A DNA stretch of 48,728 nucleotides from Lysobacter sp. Root76 (GCF_001428685.1 NZ_LMIK01000008.1:1-48728); one strand, 5' to 3'; shown: positions 34,922 through 45,066, counted from the first letter of the stretch. Numbers and translations: made by a program. The notes: generated by a model not told the origin, from the letters alone.

Positions 34922-35854
34922 TCAGTCGCGGCCGCCCTGCCCGGTCACTCGCGCGACCGCGTCATGGGCGTGCAGGCTTTCGAAATGCGCGACCTGGGCG
35001 TCGAAGCGGTCGATGCGCGGATCGGCCGAGAGCGCGGCGGCGACGCGGCGCGCAGCGTCCTCGCAGAACATCAGGTTCTCGGCGTTGAGGCGGGCGAACG
35101 CTTGCTCGTCCTCGCGCTTGACCGCGGTCTGCACCGGCGTGCCCAAGGCCTGCTCGACGGCGTCGATCAGCGAGGTCAGCGGCAGCTCGTCGAAGGCCGG
35201 GCGCAGTTCGACCCGGATCTCGGCGCGGCTGCGCTGCGCATGCGGGGTCGCGGCCAGGCCGCGCTCCGACGCCAGCCACTCGCCGACCACCGCGGTCGAG
35301 AGCGGATGCGCGGCGGCGAAATCGGCGACGAAGCGCTCGGCGTTGAGCTGGCGCGACAGCGCGGCCGAAGCCGGGCAGGTGCTGGAATACTCGACGGAAA
35401 AACCCAGGCCCAGGTGCAGATGGCCGTCGCGCAGGGTGGCGTCGATCTCGACCGGGTAGCGCTTCCAACCGGCGTTGGCGCTGGCCAGGGCCGGACGCAG
35501 CAACAGCTGTTCGTAGCGCAGGACCAGGCGCGCGGCGCTGGAAATGCCGCCCTGGCCCTCGATCAGCGCCTGCAGCACGCGACGCAGGCCGGCCGGCGTC
35601 AGGGTCTCGCTGGCGAACGCATCCTGCAGTTGCAGATACATGCGCGACATGTGGATGCCGCGCGCGTCGGCGTCGCGCAGGTCGACCGAGACGTCGACCG
35701 AGGCGGCGACCTGGATGGCGTCGCCGTGGCCCGTGGCCACGCGCAGCGGCAAGGCGATGTTCGACATGCCGACCCAATCCAGCGGACGCGCCGCGGCGGC
35801 GGCGTCGAAGGCGACATCGGGTAGGCGACGAGGGGGGCGGGAGCTGGTGGTCAC
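34922..35854 (-). CDS. folE2: GTP cyclohydrolase FolE2 (type IB)
   Basis: The 310-residue protein makes 7,8-dihydroneopterin triphosphate from GTP, the first step for folate and queuosine, using various metals instead of zinc only. Landmarks are DWVGMSNIALPLRV, DVSVDLRDADARGIHMSRMY, the catalytic Cys160 in YSSTCPASAALSRQL, and PHAQRSRAEIRVELRP, with a C-terminal Glu/Cys region RLNAENLMFCEDAARRVAAA. The start is GTG at 35854. It lies alone between the GGDEF and prenyl-synthase-like genes. Confidence 0.96.
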   Translation of the reverse strand: MTTSSRPPRRLPDVAFDAAAAARPLDWVGMSNIALPLRVATGHGDAIQVAASVDVSVDLRDADARGIHMSRMYLQLQDAFASETLTPAGLRRVLQALIEGQGGISSAARLVLRYEQLLLRPALASANAGWKRYPVEIDATLRDGHLHLGLGFSVEYSSTCPASAALSRQLNAERFVADFAAAHPLSTAVVGEWLASERGLAATPHAQRSRAEIRVELRPAFDELPLTSLIDAVEQALGTPVQTAVKREDEQAFARLNAENLMFCEDAARRVAAALSADPRIDRFDAQVAHFESLHAHDAVARVTGQGGRD

Positions 35855-35983
35855 GACGGCTTCGTTGGGGCGGCGTGGGGGGCCGCAATGGCCGCCATTC
35901 TAGCGGTCGCGCCCCGCCCGCCCCTGTCCGGGGCTGAAACGCTGTGTCTGCACGGCCGCGGTTGGGCTGCCTGCGGTCGCACC

Positions 35984-36745
35984 TTAAGTGCCGCTGCGCC
36001 GGCGTGCGGCACGCCAGGCGCTCCACAGGGCACGCCACGGCGACAGCGGGCGCGCGGCATCGTCGGCGCGCAGGCGGGCCAACGCGAGCCCGGCCCACAG
36101 CCGCCGCGGCACGGTCGCGGCGGCCTCTGCCGGCCAGTGCGCTCGCAGTTCCTCGGCCCAGGCGGCGGCCGCGCCGGCCTCGCCGCTGCGCGCGAGCACG
36201 CCCAGCGGCGCCGCGCGCTCGCCCTCCAGCGCCAAACGCGCATGCAACAGGTAGGCGGCGACGACGGCCGCATCGCCGGATCCCGGCTCGGCGCCGAACA
36301 GTGCGGCGTCGATCGCGGCGATCGCGGCGGCGAATCCGTTCAGTTGCGCGCAGGCCTCGGCGCGGTCGAGCGGGCGTTCGCGGGTCTCGGCCAGGCCCGG
36401 CAATGCGGCCGCGAGCGCGGCCCAGGGCGCCGGCCGGCGTTGCAGCGCCTGGCCCAGCGGGTGCCGGCGCCGGCCCTGCGACCAGCCCTGCAGCTCTTCC
36501 AGCCACCAGCCCAGCTTGAGTTCGCCGGGACGCGCGTCGCGTCCGCCCCAGGCGGCGTCGCCGAGCTCCTGCTGCAACGCGGCCCAGGCCAGCGCGGTTT
36601 CGCGCTGCGCGGGCGGCACGAAGGTTTCGGCCAGCGCCCACTCGGGCCAGCGCGCGCGCCATTTGCCGATGAAGCTCGCCAGCGCGTCGTCCGGCGCTGC
36701 GCTGCCGGTCGGCGTGTGCGCGTCGCCGGCGTGCGGCTCGCTCAT
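35984..36745 (-). CDS. Squalene/phytoene synthase-like (Trans_IPPS_HH) protein, degenerate
   Basis: The 253-residue protein resembles the head-to-head prenyl synthase fold: FIGKWRARWPEWALAETFVP, QRETALAWAALQQELGDAAW, then PGELKLGWWLEELQGWSQGR and RRHPLGQALQRRP, which recall the phytoene/squalene synthase helices. The two Asp-rich D-x-x-x-D metal motifs are not intact (a Glu-rich WWLEEL stands where the first would be), so catalysis is doubtful. Start ATG at 36745 overlaps the gph stop (ATGA). It is the last gene of the mtaD-ubiG-gph run, a hint at a ubiquinone or membrane-lipid role. Confidence 0.65.
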   Translation of the reverse strand: MSEPHAGDAHTPTGSAAPDDALASFIGKWRARWPEWALAETFVPPAQRETALAWAALQQELGDAAWGGRDARPGELKLGWWLEELQGWSQGRRRHPLGQALQRRPAPWAALAAALPGLAETRERPLDRAEACAQLNGFAAAIAAIDAALFGAEPGSGDAAVVAAYLLHARLALEGERAAPLGVLARSGEAGAAAAWAEELRAHWPAEAAATVPRRLWAGLALARLRADDAARPLSPWRALWSAWRAARRRSGT

Positions 36746-37431
36746 CGCCGGACCGGCCAGGCCGCGGCCACGCACAGGGTGTGCGGCAGTTCGACCAGGC
36801 GATCGCCCTGCCAGGCCTGCGGATCGTCCTCGGCCAGGCGGTAGCCCCACAGCGCGACCACCGAGGTCATGCCGGCCGCGCGCGCGGCGATGATGTCGCG
36901 CTCGTCGTCGCCGACGTAGACGCAGTCGGCCGGGTCCACGCCGATGCGTTCGGCGGCGACCGTCAGCTGCAGCGGATCGGGCTTGCGCCTGGGCAGGGTG
37001 TCGCCGCCGATCAGCACCGCGCAGCGCGATTCCCAGCCCAGCAGCGGCAGCAGCAACTGCGCCAGGTACTCGGGCTTGTTGGTGACGATGCCCCAGACGC
37101 AGCCGGCGGCTTCCAGTTCGGCCAGCATCGCCTCGATGCCGTCGAACGGCCCGCCGTGGCGGCCGAGTTCGTTCTGGTAGTGATCGAGAAATTCCTGCAG
37201 CCAGGTGCTGCGCAGCTCCGCGGCCACGTCCGGAAACGCCGCCGCGAGCATGGCCTGGCCGCCGCGCGACACGTGCGGGCGCAATTGCGACAGCGGCATC
37301 GGCGCCTCGCCGCGCTGCGCGCGCATGAGGTTCAGCGCCGCCAGCATGTCCGGCGCGCTGTCGAGCAGGGTACCGTCCAGATCGAACAATGCGGCTTTCG
37401 GAAAGCCCATCGCAGCGGCTTCGCGGTTCAT
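36742..37431 (-). CDS. gph: HAD-family phosphatase, phosphoglycolate-phosphatase-like
   Basis: The 229-residue protein is a HAD hydrolase with motif [20 protein letters not shown] (nucleophile Asp), motif II GIVTNKP, the Lys in RKPDPLQL, and motif [19 protein letters not shown]. The cap helices fit type C1 Gph. It hydrolyses phosphoglycolate or another small phosphate. Its ATG at 37431 overlaps the ubiG stop (ATGA), and its end overlaps the next gene; ubiG-gph pairs are common in Gammaproteobacteria. Confidence 0.92.
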   Translation of the reverse strand: MNREAAAMGFPKAALFDLDGTLLDSAPDMLAALNLMRAQRGEAPMPLSQLRPHVSRGGQAMLAAAFPDVAAELRSTWLQEFLDHYQNELGRHGGPFDGIEAMLAELEAAGCVWGIVTNKPEYLAQLLLPLLGWESRCAVLIGGDTLPRRKPDPLQLTVAAERIGVDPADCVYVGDDERDIIAARAAGMTSVVALWGYRLAEDDPQAWQGDRLVELPHTLCVAAAWPVRR

Positions 37432-38177
37432 GCCGCCTCCGGCTTGCGGGCGCAGGCCAGATAATTGATGTCGGTGCGCGCGATCACCCGCGCGGCGTTG
37501 CGCCAGGGTTCGTACATCAGGCCGCTGACGTCTTCCAGCTGCAGCTCGACCGCGCGCAGCCACGCCGCCAGTTCCGAGGGCTTGATGAAGTCGCGGTACT
37601 GGTGGGTGCCCCTGGGCAGCACGCGGGCGACGTACTCGGCGCCGACGATGGCCAGCGCGAACGCGGCCGGGGTGCGGTTGAGCGTGGACAGGAACAGCCG
37701 CCCGCCCGGCTTCAGCAACTTCGCGCAGGCGCCCACGATGGCCGCCGGATCGGGCACGTGCTCGAGCATCTCCATGCAGGTGATCGCGTCGAAGCTGGCC
37801 GGCTGCTCCGCCGCCAGCGATTCCACCGACTGCTGGCGGTAGTCCACGCGCACGCCGGTTTCCAGCTTGTGCAGGCGCGCGACCTTGATCAGTTCCGGAG
37901 CCAGATCGATCGCGACCACCTCGGCGCCCGCGCCGGCCAAGGCCTCGCTGAGCAGACCGCCGCCGCAGCCGACGTCGAGCACGCGCGCGCCGGTCAGGGT
38001 CGCGCGTTGCGCGACATAGCCCAGCCGCGCCGGGTTCAGCGCGTGCAGCGCCTTCTGCGGGCCCTGCGGGTCCCACCAGCGGTTGGCCAGGGCGCCGAAC
38101 TTGTCGAGTTCGGCCTGGCTGAAGTTATCGTCGGCGCCGGCCTGGGCCGGTTCGGACGCGTTGCCGTGTGCGCTCAT
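37428..38177 (-). CDS. ubiG: Ubiquinone biosynthesis O-methyltransferase UbiG
   Basis: The 249-residue protein catalyses the two O-methylations in ubiquinone synthesis. UbiG landmarks are [28 protein letters not shown], motif [31 protein letters not shown], and [20 protein letters not shown]. The N-terminal 20 residues are a flexible, low-complexity tail. It is preceded by the mtaD gene with a 43-base gap. Confidence 0.97.
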   Translation of the reverse strand: MSAHGNASEPAQAGADDNFSQAELDKFGALANRWWDPQGPQKALHALNPARLGYVAQRATLTGARVLDVGCGGGLLSEALAGAGAEVVAIDLAPELIKVARLHKLETGVRVDYRQQSVESLAAEQPASFDAITCMEMLEHVPDPAAIVGACAKLLKPGGRLFLSTLNRTPAAFALAIVGAEYVARVLPRGTHQYRDFIKPSELAAWLRAVELQLEDVSGLMYEPWRNAARVIARTDINYLACARKPEAA

Positions 38178-38220
38178 GGACTCTGCCTGTGCAACGTTGC
38201 GTGAAAGGGGGATGCCGGAC

Positions 38221-39561
38221 TCAGCGTCCGAGCGCGGCGATCCGGCCGCGCCACTGGCGCGCGTTGGCGATCAGGGCCTGCACGTCGAGGTCGACCAGCA
38301 CGCGCTCGCGCAGCTTGGCCGCGCCGGCGATCCAGACGTCGCTGACCTGATGGCGGCCGCTGGCGTAGATCAGCTGCGAGACCACGTGGTGCAGCGGCTG
38401 GGTTTCGAGCTGGCCCAGGTCGACGCAGACCAGGTCGGCCTGCTTGCCGACTTCGATCGAGCCGATCCTGGTTTCGTAGCCCAGCGCGCGCGCGCCGCCC
38501 AGGGTCGCCGCGCGCAGCGCGCTGAACGCGTCCAGCGCCGAGGCGTCGTCGGCCACGGCCTTGGCCAGCAGGGCCGCGGTGCGGGTTTCGCCGAACATGT
38601 CGAGATCGTTGTTGCTGGCGCAGCCGTCGGTGCCGATCGCCAGATTGACGCCGGCCTGGTGCAGCTTGCAGGCCGGGCAGAAGCCCGAGGCCAGCTTGAG
38701 ATTGGATTCGGGGCAATGCACCACGCTCACGCCGCGCTCGGCGCACAGTGCGATCTCGGCGTCGGTGAGCTGGGTCATGTGGACGGCGATCAGGCGGTCG
38801 GTGACCAGGCCCAGCCGGTCCAGCCGCGCCAGCGGGCGCTGGCCGTGCAGCTTGATCGAGTCGGCGACTTCCTGCGCGGTCTCGTGGGTGTGCAGGTGCA
38901 CCGGCAGGTCGAGCTGGTCGGCGAGCATGCGGATGCGTTCGAAATTGGCATCGCTGACCGTGTACGGCGCGTGCGGCGCGAACGCGGTCGCGACCAGCGG
39001 ATCGTCGCGCCACAGGTCGTGGACCTCGCCGGCGCGGTCGAAGTATTCGTCCGAGCTCTGGGCCCAGGCGGTCGGGAAATCGATCACCGGCAGGCCGACC
39101 CGGGCGCGGAAGCCGTGGCGCTTGTAGACCGCAGCCTGGACGTCGGGGAAGAAGTAGTTCTCGTTGGCGCAGGTGGTGCCGCCGCGCAGCATCTCGGCGA
39201 TCGCCAGGGTGATGCCGTCCTCGACGAATTGCGGCCCGATCACCGCCGCCTCGACCGGCCAGATGTGGCCCTGCAGCCATTCCATCAGCGGCAGATCGTC
39301 GGCGATGCCGCGCAGCAGGGTCATCGGGTTATGGGTGTGGGCGTTGACCATGCCCGGGATCAGCGCCGCCTCGGGCCGCGCCACGGTCTCGGCGGCGCGG
39401 TAGCGGATGCGCGCGTCGGCTGTCGGCAGGATGTCGACGATCGCGCCGTCGCGCACCGCGACCGCGTGGTCTTCCAGCACGACCGCGTGCGGCTCGACCG
39501 GGACCACCCAGCCCGCTTCGATCAACAGGTCGCAGGGCTGGGCTGGGGTATCGATCGTCAT
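38221..39561 (-). CDS. mtaD: TRZ/ATZ-type amidohydrolase, probable methylthioadenosine/S-adenosylhomocysteine deaminase
   Basis: The 446-residue metal-dependent deaminase has metal motif [19 protein letters not shown], an intermediate [50 protein letters not shown], and the catalytic [16 protein letters not shown]. The ATG at 39561 starts MTIDTPAQP; the frame is open for ten more codons but those look unrelated. The family deaminates MTA or S-adenosylhomocysteine. SAH is the by-product of UbiG methylation, and ubiG is the next gene, which gives a possible functional link. Confidence 0.87.
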   Translation of the reverse strand: MTIDTPAQPCDLLIEAGWVVPVEPHAVVLEDHAVAVRDGAIVDILPTADARIRYRAAETVARPEAALIPGMVNAHTHNPMTLLRGIADDLPLMEWLQGHIWPVEAAVIGPQFVEDGITLAIAEMLRGGTTCANENYFFPDVQAAVYKRHGFRARVGLPVIDFPTAWAQSSDEYFDRAGEVHDLWRDDPLVATAFAPHAPYTVSDANFERIRMLADQLDLPVHLHTHETAQEVADSIKLHGQRPLARLDRLGLVTDRLIAVHMTQLTDAEIALCAERGVSVVHCPESNLKLASGFCPACKLHQAGVNLAIGTDGCASNNDLDMFGETRTAALLAKAVADDASALDAFSALRAATLGGARALGYETRIGSIEVGKQADLVCVDLGQLETQPLHHVVSQLIYASGRHQVSDVWIAGAAKLRERVLVDLDVQALIANARQWRGRIAALGR

Positions 39562-39929
39562 TCGCGTTTTCGGCTCTTCGTTACCGCGCAACGGCGGCGC
39601 ATATCGACAGCGTAGCGGGTCGGACGCCGCTTGCGGTTACGCGCGGACGGCCCGCTGGCGCGGCGTCGCGTCCGGACCGCCCGGCTCGAGCGTGGGCGCC
39701 AGAGCGTTGGCCGGTGGGGAACCGAAGCATCCGGCCATCGCCGGATTCCATGGTTCCCCGCTGGCTCCCCGCTTCGTGGAGACGTTGCGAGGGCCCTGCA
39801 GGCACCCCGGCACTGCGCTGGCGCTAGTGCGTTCGCGAGCCGGCGTCCCGCAAACGCACGCCCTGCCCCGCCTGCGCGGGGACGACCCATCGGCAAGCCC
39901 GCGGCCGCAAGCGGCCACGGGCCCATGGA
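39562..39929. other. Gene-free stretch of 368 bases with palindromes
   Basis: No ORF with family-like content is seen. It contains a nested palindrome at 39716-39759 (separate entry) and a smaller hairpin CCCCGC (39866-39871) / GCGGGG (39876-39881), loop CTGC, about 50 bases after the efp stop. Confidence 0.55.
39716..39759. repeat. Nested palindromic repeat element
   Basis: Outer arms GGGGAACC (39716-39723) and GGTTCCCC (39752-39759) enclose an inner perfect stem ATCCGGC (39729-39735) / GCCGGAT (39740-39746) with loop CATC. Two nested stems make a cruciform-capable element of the type dispersed in Xanthomonadaceae genomes. Confidence 0.75.
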
Positions 39930-40496
39930 TCACTTCACGCGGCTGACGTACTCGCCCGAACGCGTGTCGACCTTGATGATTTCGTCCTGGCCCACGAACA
40001 GCGGCACGCGCACCACCGCGCCGGTTTCCAGGGTCGCCGGCTTGCCGCCGCCGCCCGAGGTATCGCCGCGCACGCCCGGGTCGGTCTCGGTGATCTTGAG
40101 CTCGACGAAGTTCGGCGGCTGGACCGCGATCGGCACGCCGTTCCACAGCGTCACCACGCACTCTTCCTCGCCCTTGAGCCACTTCTCCGAACCGCCCATG
40201 CCGGCCTTGTCGGACTGGACCTGCTCGAACGACTCCTGGTTCATGAAGTGCCAGTACTCGCCGTCGGAGTACAGGTACTGCATGTCGGTGTCGACCACGT
40301 CGGCCTGTTCGACGCTGTCGGTGGCCTTCATGGTCATTTCGACCACGCGGCCGGACTTGATGCTGCGGTACTTGATGCGGGTGAAGGCCTGGCCCTTGCC
40401 CGGCTTGACGTATTCGGTCTCGGTGATGATGCACGGGTCGTTATTGACCAGGATCTTCTGTCCGGTCTTGACGTCGTTCATGCCCAAGCTGGCCAT
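39930..40496 (-). CDS. efp: Translation elongation factor P
   Basis: The 188-residue protein relieves ribosome stalling at polyproline. The KOW-like N-terminal domain holds Lys34 in [17 protein letters not shown], the residue beta-lysylated in Escherichia coli; OB domains follow ([39 protein letters not shown]). The gene has AGGAG upstream. It is divergent from epmB, the modification enzyme for Lys34. Confidence 0.98.
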   Translation of the reverse strand: MASLGMNDVKTGQKILVNNDPCIITETEYVKPGKGQAFTRIKYRSIKSGRVVEMTMKATDSVEQADVVDTDMQYLYSDGEYWHFMNQESFEQVQSDKAGMGGSEKWLKGEEECVVTLWNGVPIAVQPPNFVELKITETDPGVRGDTSGGGGKPATLETGAVVRVPLFVGQDEIIKVDTRSGEYVSRVK

Positions 40497-40709
40497 GCTG
40501 GAACTCCTAACTAAGAAATGATGGGGCGGTAGCGCCCACCGGACCGCAAGGCCCCGAGGGAGCGCCGCGCCGGCGGCGGAAGGCTAGAATGTCGGGCTGC
40601 GCCGCCCACCGCCGCCGAAAGGCCGGGCGGGACGCGAACGGGACCGGAACCGGGAGACATCCCCTGGGCCCCGGACCCACGAAACCGGATCCATACAAGC
40701 TAGCCCCAC

Positions 40710-41741
40710 ATGATACCCGCAGCCCCGGCCTCCTTGCAGCCGCACCCCCTCCCGCGCCCGGCCGCGCCCGCGCGCTGGCAGGCGCTGTGGCGCGACGCCG
40801 TGCGCGATCCGCGCGAACTGCTGGCCCTGCTGGGGCTGGACGGGCTCGCCGCCGGGGTCTCGGACGCGGCCGCGGCCCAATTCCCGCTGCGGGTGCCGCG
40901 CGGCTTCGTCGCCCGCATGCGCGCCGGCGACCCGCACGACCCGCTGCTGCGCCAGGTCCTGCCGCTGGACGAGGAACTGCGGCCGATGCCCGGCTATGCC
41001 CTGGACGCGGTCGGCGACGGCGCCGCCAAGGCCGCCGACGGGGTGATCCGCAAATACCGCGGCCGCGCCCTGCTGGTCGCCACCGGCAGCTGCGCGATTC
41101 ATTGCCGCTACTGCTTCCGCCGCCATTTCCCCTACGCCGAGGAAACCGCGGCCGCCGCCGGCTGGCGCGGCGCGGTCGAACTGATCGCGGCCGACCCGGG
41201 GATCGACGAGGTCATCCTGTCCGGCGGCGATCCCTGGTCGCTGGCCACGCCCAAGCTGGCCGAACTCAGCGACGCCCTGGCCCGGGTCCCGCACCTCAAG
41301 CGCCTGCGCATCCACACCCGCCTGCCGGTGGTCCTGCCCGAGCGCGTCGACGCGCCGCTGCTGGCCTGGCTGCGCGCCCTGCCCTGGCCGGTCACGGTGG
41401 TCCTGCACGCCAATCACGCCCAGGAGTTCGACGAGACCGTCGATGCCGCCCTGGCCCGCCTGCGCGGCGCCGGCGCGACCCTGCTCAACCAGGCCGTGCT
41501 GCTGCGCGGTGTCAACGACAGCGTGGAGGCGCTCGCAGATTTGAGCGAACGTGGTTTCCGCGCCGGCGTCCTGCCGTACTATCTGCATCAACTCGATCGT
41601 GTGCAGGGGGCTGCGCACTTCGAAATCGACGACGAACGCGCCCGTGCGCTGCATCGCGCACTGGCCGCGCGGCTTTCTGGCTATCTGGTTCCAAAACTGG
41701 TGCGCGAGATCGCCGGAGATCCCGGAAAGCGACCGCTGTAA
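40710..41741 (+). CDS. epmB: EF-P beta-lysylation radical SAM enzyme EpmB
   Basis: The 343-residue radical SAM protein has the cluster motif CAIHCRYCFRRHFPYAEE (C-x3-C-x2-C) at about residue 130, a SAM-binding GG motif VILSGGDPWSLAT, and the lysine-2,3-aminomutase-like segments LRIHTRLPVVLPERV and LPYYLHQLDRVQGAAHFEID. EpmB turns lysine into beta-lysine, which EpmA attaches to Lys34 of EF-P. It is divergent from efp, with a 213-base gap. EpmA is not in the window. Confidence 0.95.
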   Translation: MIPAAPASLQPHPLPRPAAPARWQALWRDAVRDPRELLALLGLDGLAAGVSDAAAAQFPLRVPRGFVARMRAGDPHDPLLRQVLPLDEELRPMPGYALDAVGDGAAKAADGVIRKYRGRALLVATGSCAIHCRYCFRRHFPYAEETAAAAGWRGAVELIAADPGIDEVILSGGDPWSLATPKLAELSDALARVPHLKRLRIHTRLPVVLPERVDAPLLAWLRALPWPVTVVLHANHAQEFDETVDAALARLRGAGATLLNQAVLLRGVNDSVEALADLSERGFRAGVLPYYLHQLDRVQGAAHFEIDDERARALHRALAARLSGYLVPKLVREIAGDPGKRPL

Positions 41742-41803
41742 CGCAGTTCGCATGGACTCTGGCCCGGCCTTCGTGTCATAAACCCGGGCCACGGAGGTGG
41801 TGA

Positions 41804-43882
41804 ATGCAATTCGGCAAAGACATGGTGCTGCGCCTGCTGATCGTCGACGACAGCGTCGAGGCGGCGGAAGCCATCGTCAGCGGCCTGCGCAACAGCGGCA
41901 TCGCCGTGCGCCCGTCGCGTCCTGAGAACGAAACCGAGCTGGCCGCGCTGATCGGCCAGCAGCAGCCGGACCTGGTGCTGGCCGCGCGCGAGGCGCGCAA
42001 CGTGCCCCTGCCCAAGGTCATGCAGCAGGTCGACAGCACCGGCAAGGACCTACCGGTGGTCGTGCTGCTGGACACGGTCGACGACGCCCGCCTGCTGGAA
42101 GTGCTGTCGATGGGCGCGCGCAGCGTGATCCTGCGCGGCCACACCGACCACGTGCAGAACGTGGTCCGCGCCGAATGGGCCGACCTGGAGGCGCGCCGCT
42201 CGCTGCGCCGCCTGGAATCCCAGGTGCGCGAGACCGAGCGCCGCTGCGACAGCCTGATCGACTCCTCGCGCGAGCCCATCGCCTACATCCACGAAGGCAT
42301 GCACATCCGCGCCAACACGGCCTACCTGGAAATCTTCGGCTTCGAGTCGTTCGAGGAAATCGAGGGCATGTCGCTGCTGGACATGGTCGCGCCGGGTCAG
42401 GTCGACGGCTTCAAGCAGCTGCTCAAGCAGTTGTCCAAGGGCGAAGCCCCGCCGCCGCGCTACGAAACCGAAGCGCGCACGCTGGACGGCAGCCACTTCG
42501 CCGCGGTCATGGAATTCACCCCCGCCACCTACGAAGGCGAGCAATGCCTGCAGGTGGTCCTGCGCCGCCAGGAGTTCGATCCCGAACTCGCGCGCGAGGT
42601 CGAGGCCCTGCGCCAGCGCGACCAGGTCACCGGCCTGCTCAACCGCGCCACCTTCCTGCGCGCGCTCGAAGACGCGGTCTCCGACACCGCCCAGAACAAC
42701 GCCCACCACGGCCTGCTGCTGATCGAGCCCGACCATTACGCGCGGCTGCTGCAGGAAATCGGCCTGGACGCCTCGGACGAACTGATCGCCGCGTTCGGCG
42801 AGCGCCTGCGCACCGTGATCGGTGCCGACGACGTCGCCGCGCGCTTCTCCGAGCACCAGTTCGCGGTGCTCACGCCGAACTGCGACTACCACGCGACCTC
42901 GGCCCTGGCCGAGCGCCTGCGCGCCGCCTTCGCCGACCACGTGCTGGAAACCGCCAGCCGTTCGCTCAACACCACCGTCAGCATCGGCGGCGTACAGATC
43001 GGCGAAAAGATCGCCAGCGTCACCGCGGTGCTGGGCAAGGCCAGCCAGTGCGTGCAGTCCAGCATCGGCGTCGGCGGCAACCGCTCCGAACTGTTCGACC
43101 CGGGCGCGGCCGACCGCGCCGAGTCCGAACGCGTCGAGGCCTGGGTCACCCGCATCCGCGACGCGCTCGACGCCGACCGCTTCCTGATGAACTACCAGCC
43201 GCTGATCAATCTGCACGGCGAGCCGATGGAGATGTACGAGGCCTACCTGCGCATGCAGGGCGAGCCGGGCGAACTGGTGCAGCCGCTGACCTTCCTGCAG
43301 ATCGCCGAGGAACACGGCCTGCTGTGGGAAATCGACCGCTGGGTCGTCGGCAAGGCGATCCAGGTCATCGGCGAGCGCCTGCGCGCCGGCAAGCGCACCA
43401 CCCTGCTGGTCAAGATCACCCAGGCCTCGCTGCAGGACGAAAGCCTGCTCCAGCACATCGAAGAGCAGCTGGCCCGGCAGAACGCCGAAGGCCGCCTGCT
43501 GGTGCTGCAGCTGCCCGAGTCCAAGGTCTTCACCCACCTGCGCGCGGCGCAGGAATTCCAGGCCCGCGTCGCCCGCTTCGGGGTGCGCGTCGGCCTGGAG
43601 CAGTTCGGCTCGGGCCTGAACTCGTTCCAGATGCTCAGCCATTTCGACGCGGCCTTCCTCAAGATCGACCGCGCCTTCATGGAAGACCTGACCAGCAACG
43701 CCGACCACCAGCAGCGCATCCGCGAGATCGCCGCCAAGGCCCGCGAGCTGGGCAAGCAGACCATCTCCGAATTCGTCCAGGACGCGGCCAGCATGTCGTT
43801 CCTGTTCGCCGCCGGCATCGACTACGCCCAGGGCCACTTCCTGGCCGCGGCCGGGCCGGAAATGGACTACGACTTCCAGTAA
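41804..43882 (+). CDS. fimX: FimX, degenerate GGDEF-EAL c-di-GMP receptor for type IV pili
   Basis: The 692-residue protein has domains in order: a response-regulator-like domain (8-125, LRLLIVDDSVEAAEAIVSGL) lacking a clear phospho-acceptor set, PAS (about 140-255, EPIAYIHEGMHIRANTAYLE), a degenerate GGDEF (about 265-430; ARFSEHQFAVL instead of GGDEF), and a degenerate EAL (about 440-690; MYEAYLRMQGEP instead of EAL). FimX of Xanthomonas and Pseudomonas binds c-di-GMP by the EAL domain and controls type IV pili via PilZ and PilB; it has no enzyme activity. The start has GGAGGTGGTGA just upstream. It follows epmB by 62 bases. Confidence 0.94.
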   Translation: MQFGKDMVLRLLIVDDSVEAAEAIVSGLRNSGIAVRPSRPENETELAALIGQQQPDLVLAAREARNVPLPKVMQQVDSTGKDLPVVVLLDTVDDARLLEVLSMGARSVILRGHTDHVQNVVRAEWADLEARRSLRRLESQVRETERRCDSLIDSSREPIAYIHEGMHIRANTAYLEIFGFESFEEIEGMSLLDMVAPGQVDGFKQLLKQLSKGEAPPPRYETEARTLDGSHFAAVMEFTPATYEGEQCLQVVLRRQEFDPELAREVEALRQRDQVTGLLNRATFLRALEDAVSDTAQNNAHHGLLLIEPDHYARLLQEIGLDASDELIAAFGERLRTVIGADDVAARFSEHQFAVLTPNCDYHATSALAERLRAAFADHVLETASRSLNTTVSIGGVQIGEKIASVTAVLGKASQCVQSSIGVGGNRSELFDPGAADRAESERVEAWVTRIRDALDADRFLMNYQPLINLHGEPMEMYEAYLRMQGEPGELVQPLTFLQIAEEHGLLWEIDRWVVGKAIQVIGERLRAGKRTTLLVKITQASLQDESLLQHIEEQLARQNAEGRLLVLQLPESKVFTHLRAAQEFQARVARFGVRVGLEQFGSGLNSFQMLSHFDAAFLKIDRAFMEDLTSNADHQQRIREIAAKARELGKQTISEFVQDAASMSFLFAAGIDYAQGHFLAAAGPEMDYDFQ

Positions 43883-43920
43883 GCGCGGGATTCGGGCAGT
43901 TGCCTCATCCCCCAAAAGAA

Positions 43921-43944
43921 AAAGCCCGCCGGATGGCGGGCTTT
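43921..43944. terminator. Intrinsic terminator between fimX and htpX
   Basis: AAAGCCCGCC (43921-43930) pairs with GGCGGGCTTT (43935-43944), loop GGAT, with T-runs at 43942-43947 and A-runs on the left. It serves the convergent fimX and htpX. Confidence 0.95.
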
Positions 43945-43967
43945 TTTCTGGCGCTTGCGGTGCGCGA

Positions 43968-44876
43968 TCAGCGCGCGACCACCGGAGCGCGCACCGTCTC
44001 GGCCGGAGCGTTGCGCAGCGCGGTGATGCGCTCTTCCAGCGGCGGATGGCTGCGCATCAGCTTGGACAGGCCGTGGCCGACCGCGCCGCTGATGCCGAAG
44101 GCCTGCACCTGTTTAGGCAGCGTGCTTTCGCCGTAGGTCTGGCCCAGGCGCTCCAGGGCGCCGATCATCTTGTCGCGGCCGGCCAGGCGCGCACCGCCGG
44201 CATCGGCGCGGAACTCGCGGTAACGCGAGAACCACATCGCGATCATGCTCGCGAACAGGCCGAACACCATGTCGAGCACGAACACGATCGCGTAGTAGCC
44301 CAGACCCGGGCTGCCGTCGCGACTGCCGCCCAGGTAACCGTCGATCACGCGGCCGACCAGGCGCGCCAGCACGATCACGAAGGTGTTGAGCACGCCCTGG
44401 ACCAGGGCCATGGTCACCATGTCGCCGTTGGCGACGTGGCTGACCTCGTGACCGAGCACCGCTTCGGCCTCGTCGCGGCTCATCGAGCGCAGCAGGCCGG
44501 TGGACACCGCGACCAGCGCGTTGTTGCGGTTGGCGCCGGTGGCGAAGGCGTTGATCTCGGGCGCGTCGTAGATCGCGACCTCGGGCATGCCGATGCCCGC
44601 CGCCTCGGCCTGACGGCGCACCGTGTTCACCAGCCACTGTTCGGCTTCGTTGCGCGGCTGTTCGATCACGTGCGCGCCGGTGCTGCGCTTGGCCATCCAT
44701 TTGGACAGCAACAGCGAAACGAAGGCGCCGCCGAAACCGAACAGCGTGGCCATGATCAGCAGCGAACCGTTGCGGCCGGTATCGATGCCGAACTGCCGCA
44801 GTACCGCCATGACGATGCTGAGCAAGGCGAGGACGGCCAGGTTGGTGGCAAGGAAAAGAGCGATGCGTTTGAACAT
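43968..44876 (-). CDS. htpX: Membrane zinc metalloprotease HtpX
   Basis: The 302-residue protein has two N-terminal membrane segments (about 5-27 and 37-58), the zinc motif [12 protein letters not shown] (His143, Glu144, His147), further hydrophobic segments (about 160-178 and 195-220) and the third ligand Glu in [17 protein letters not shown]. HtpX degrades misfolded inner-membrane proteins under heat or envelope stress. The length matches the family. Confidence 0.97.
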   Translation of the reverse strand: MFKRIALFLATNLAVLALLSIVMAVLRQFGIDTGRNGSLLIMATLFGFGGAFVSLLLSKWMAKRSTGAHVIEQPRNEAEQWLVNTVRRQAEAAGIGMPEVAIYDAPEINAFATGANRNNALVAVSTGLLRSMSRDEAEAVLGHEVSHVANGDMVTMALVQGVLNTFVIVLARLVGRVIDGYLGGSRDGSPGLGYYAIVFVLDMVFGLFASMIAMWFSRYREFRADAGGARLAGRDKMIGALERLGQTYGESTLPKQVQAFGISGAVGHGLSKLMRSHPPLEERITALRNAPAETVRAPVVAR

Positions 44877-45066
44877 GGTCTAGGGATGAACCGTACCCGC
44901 GCACCGTGCGCGGTCAGGTAGAAAATGTGGCAGGCTCGGCGTGAATTCAAGTGAAACCGACACCGTCGCGGCTTTGCTCGACGAGTCGGTTGACGATACG
45001 CAAGCCGAATCGACGCATTCGGGTTGGCCGGATGCGCATTCGGCCCGCCTCGCGCACCCCAAAACC

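Noticed and set aside
42050-43915. 621-codon open frame on the minus strand opposite fimX
   Set aside because: Composition is antisense-like (Gly, Val, Gln, His) and it overlaps the whole fimX gene, which has clear domains.
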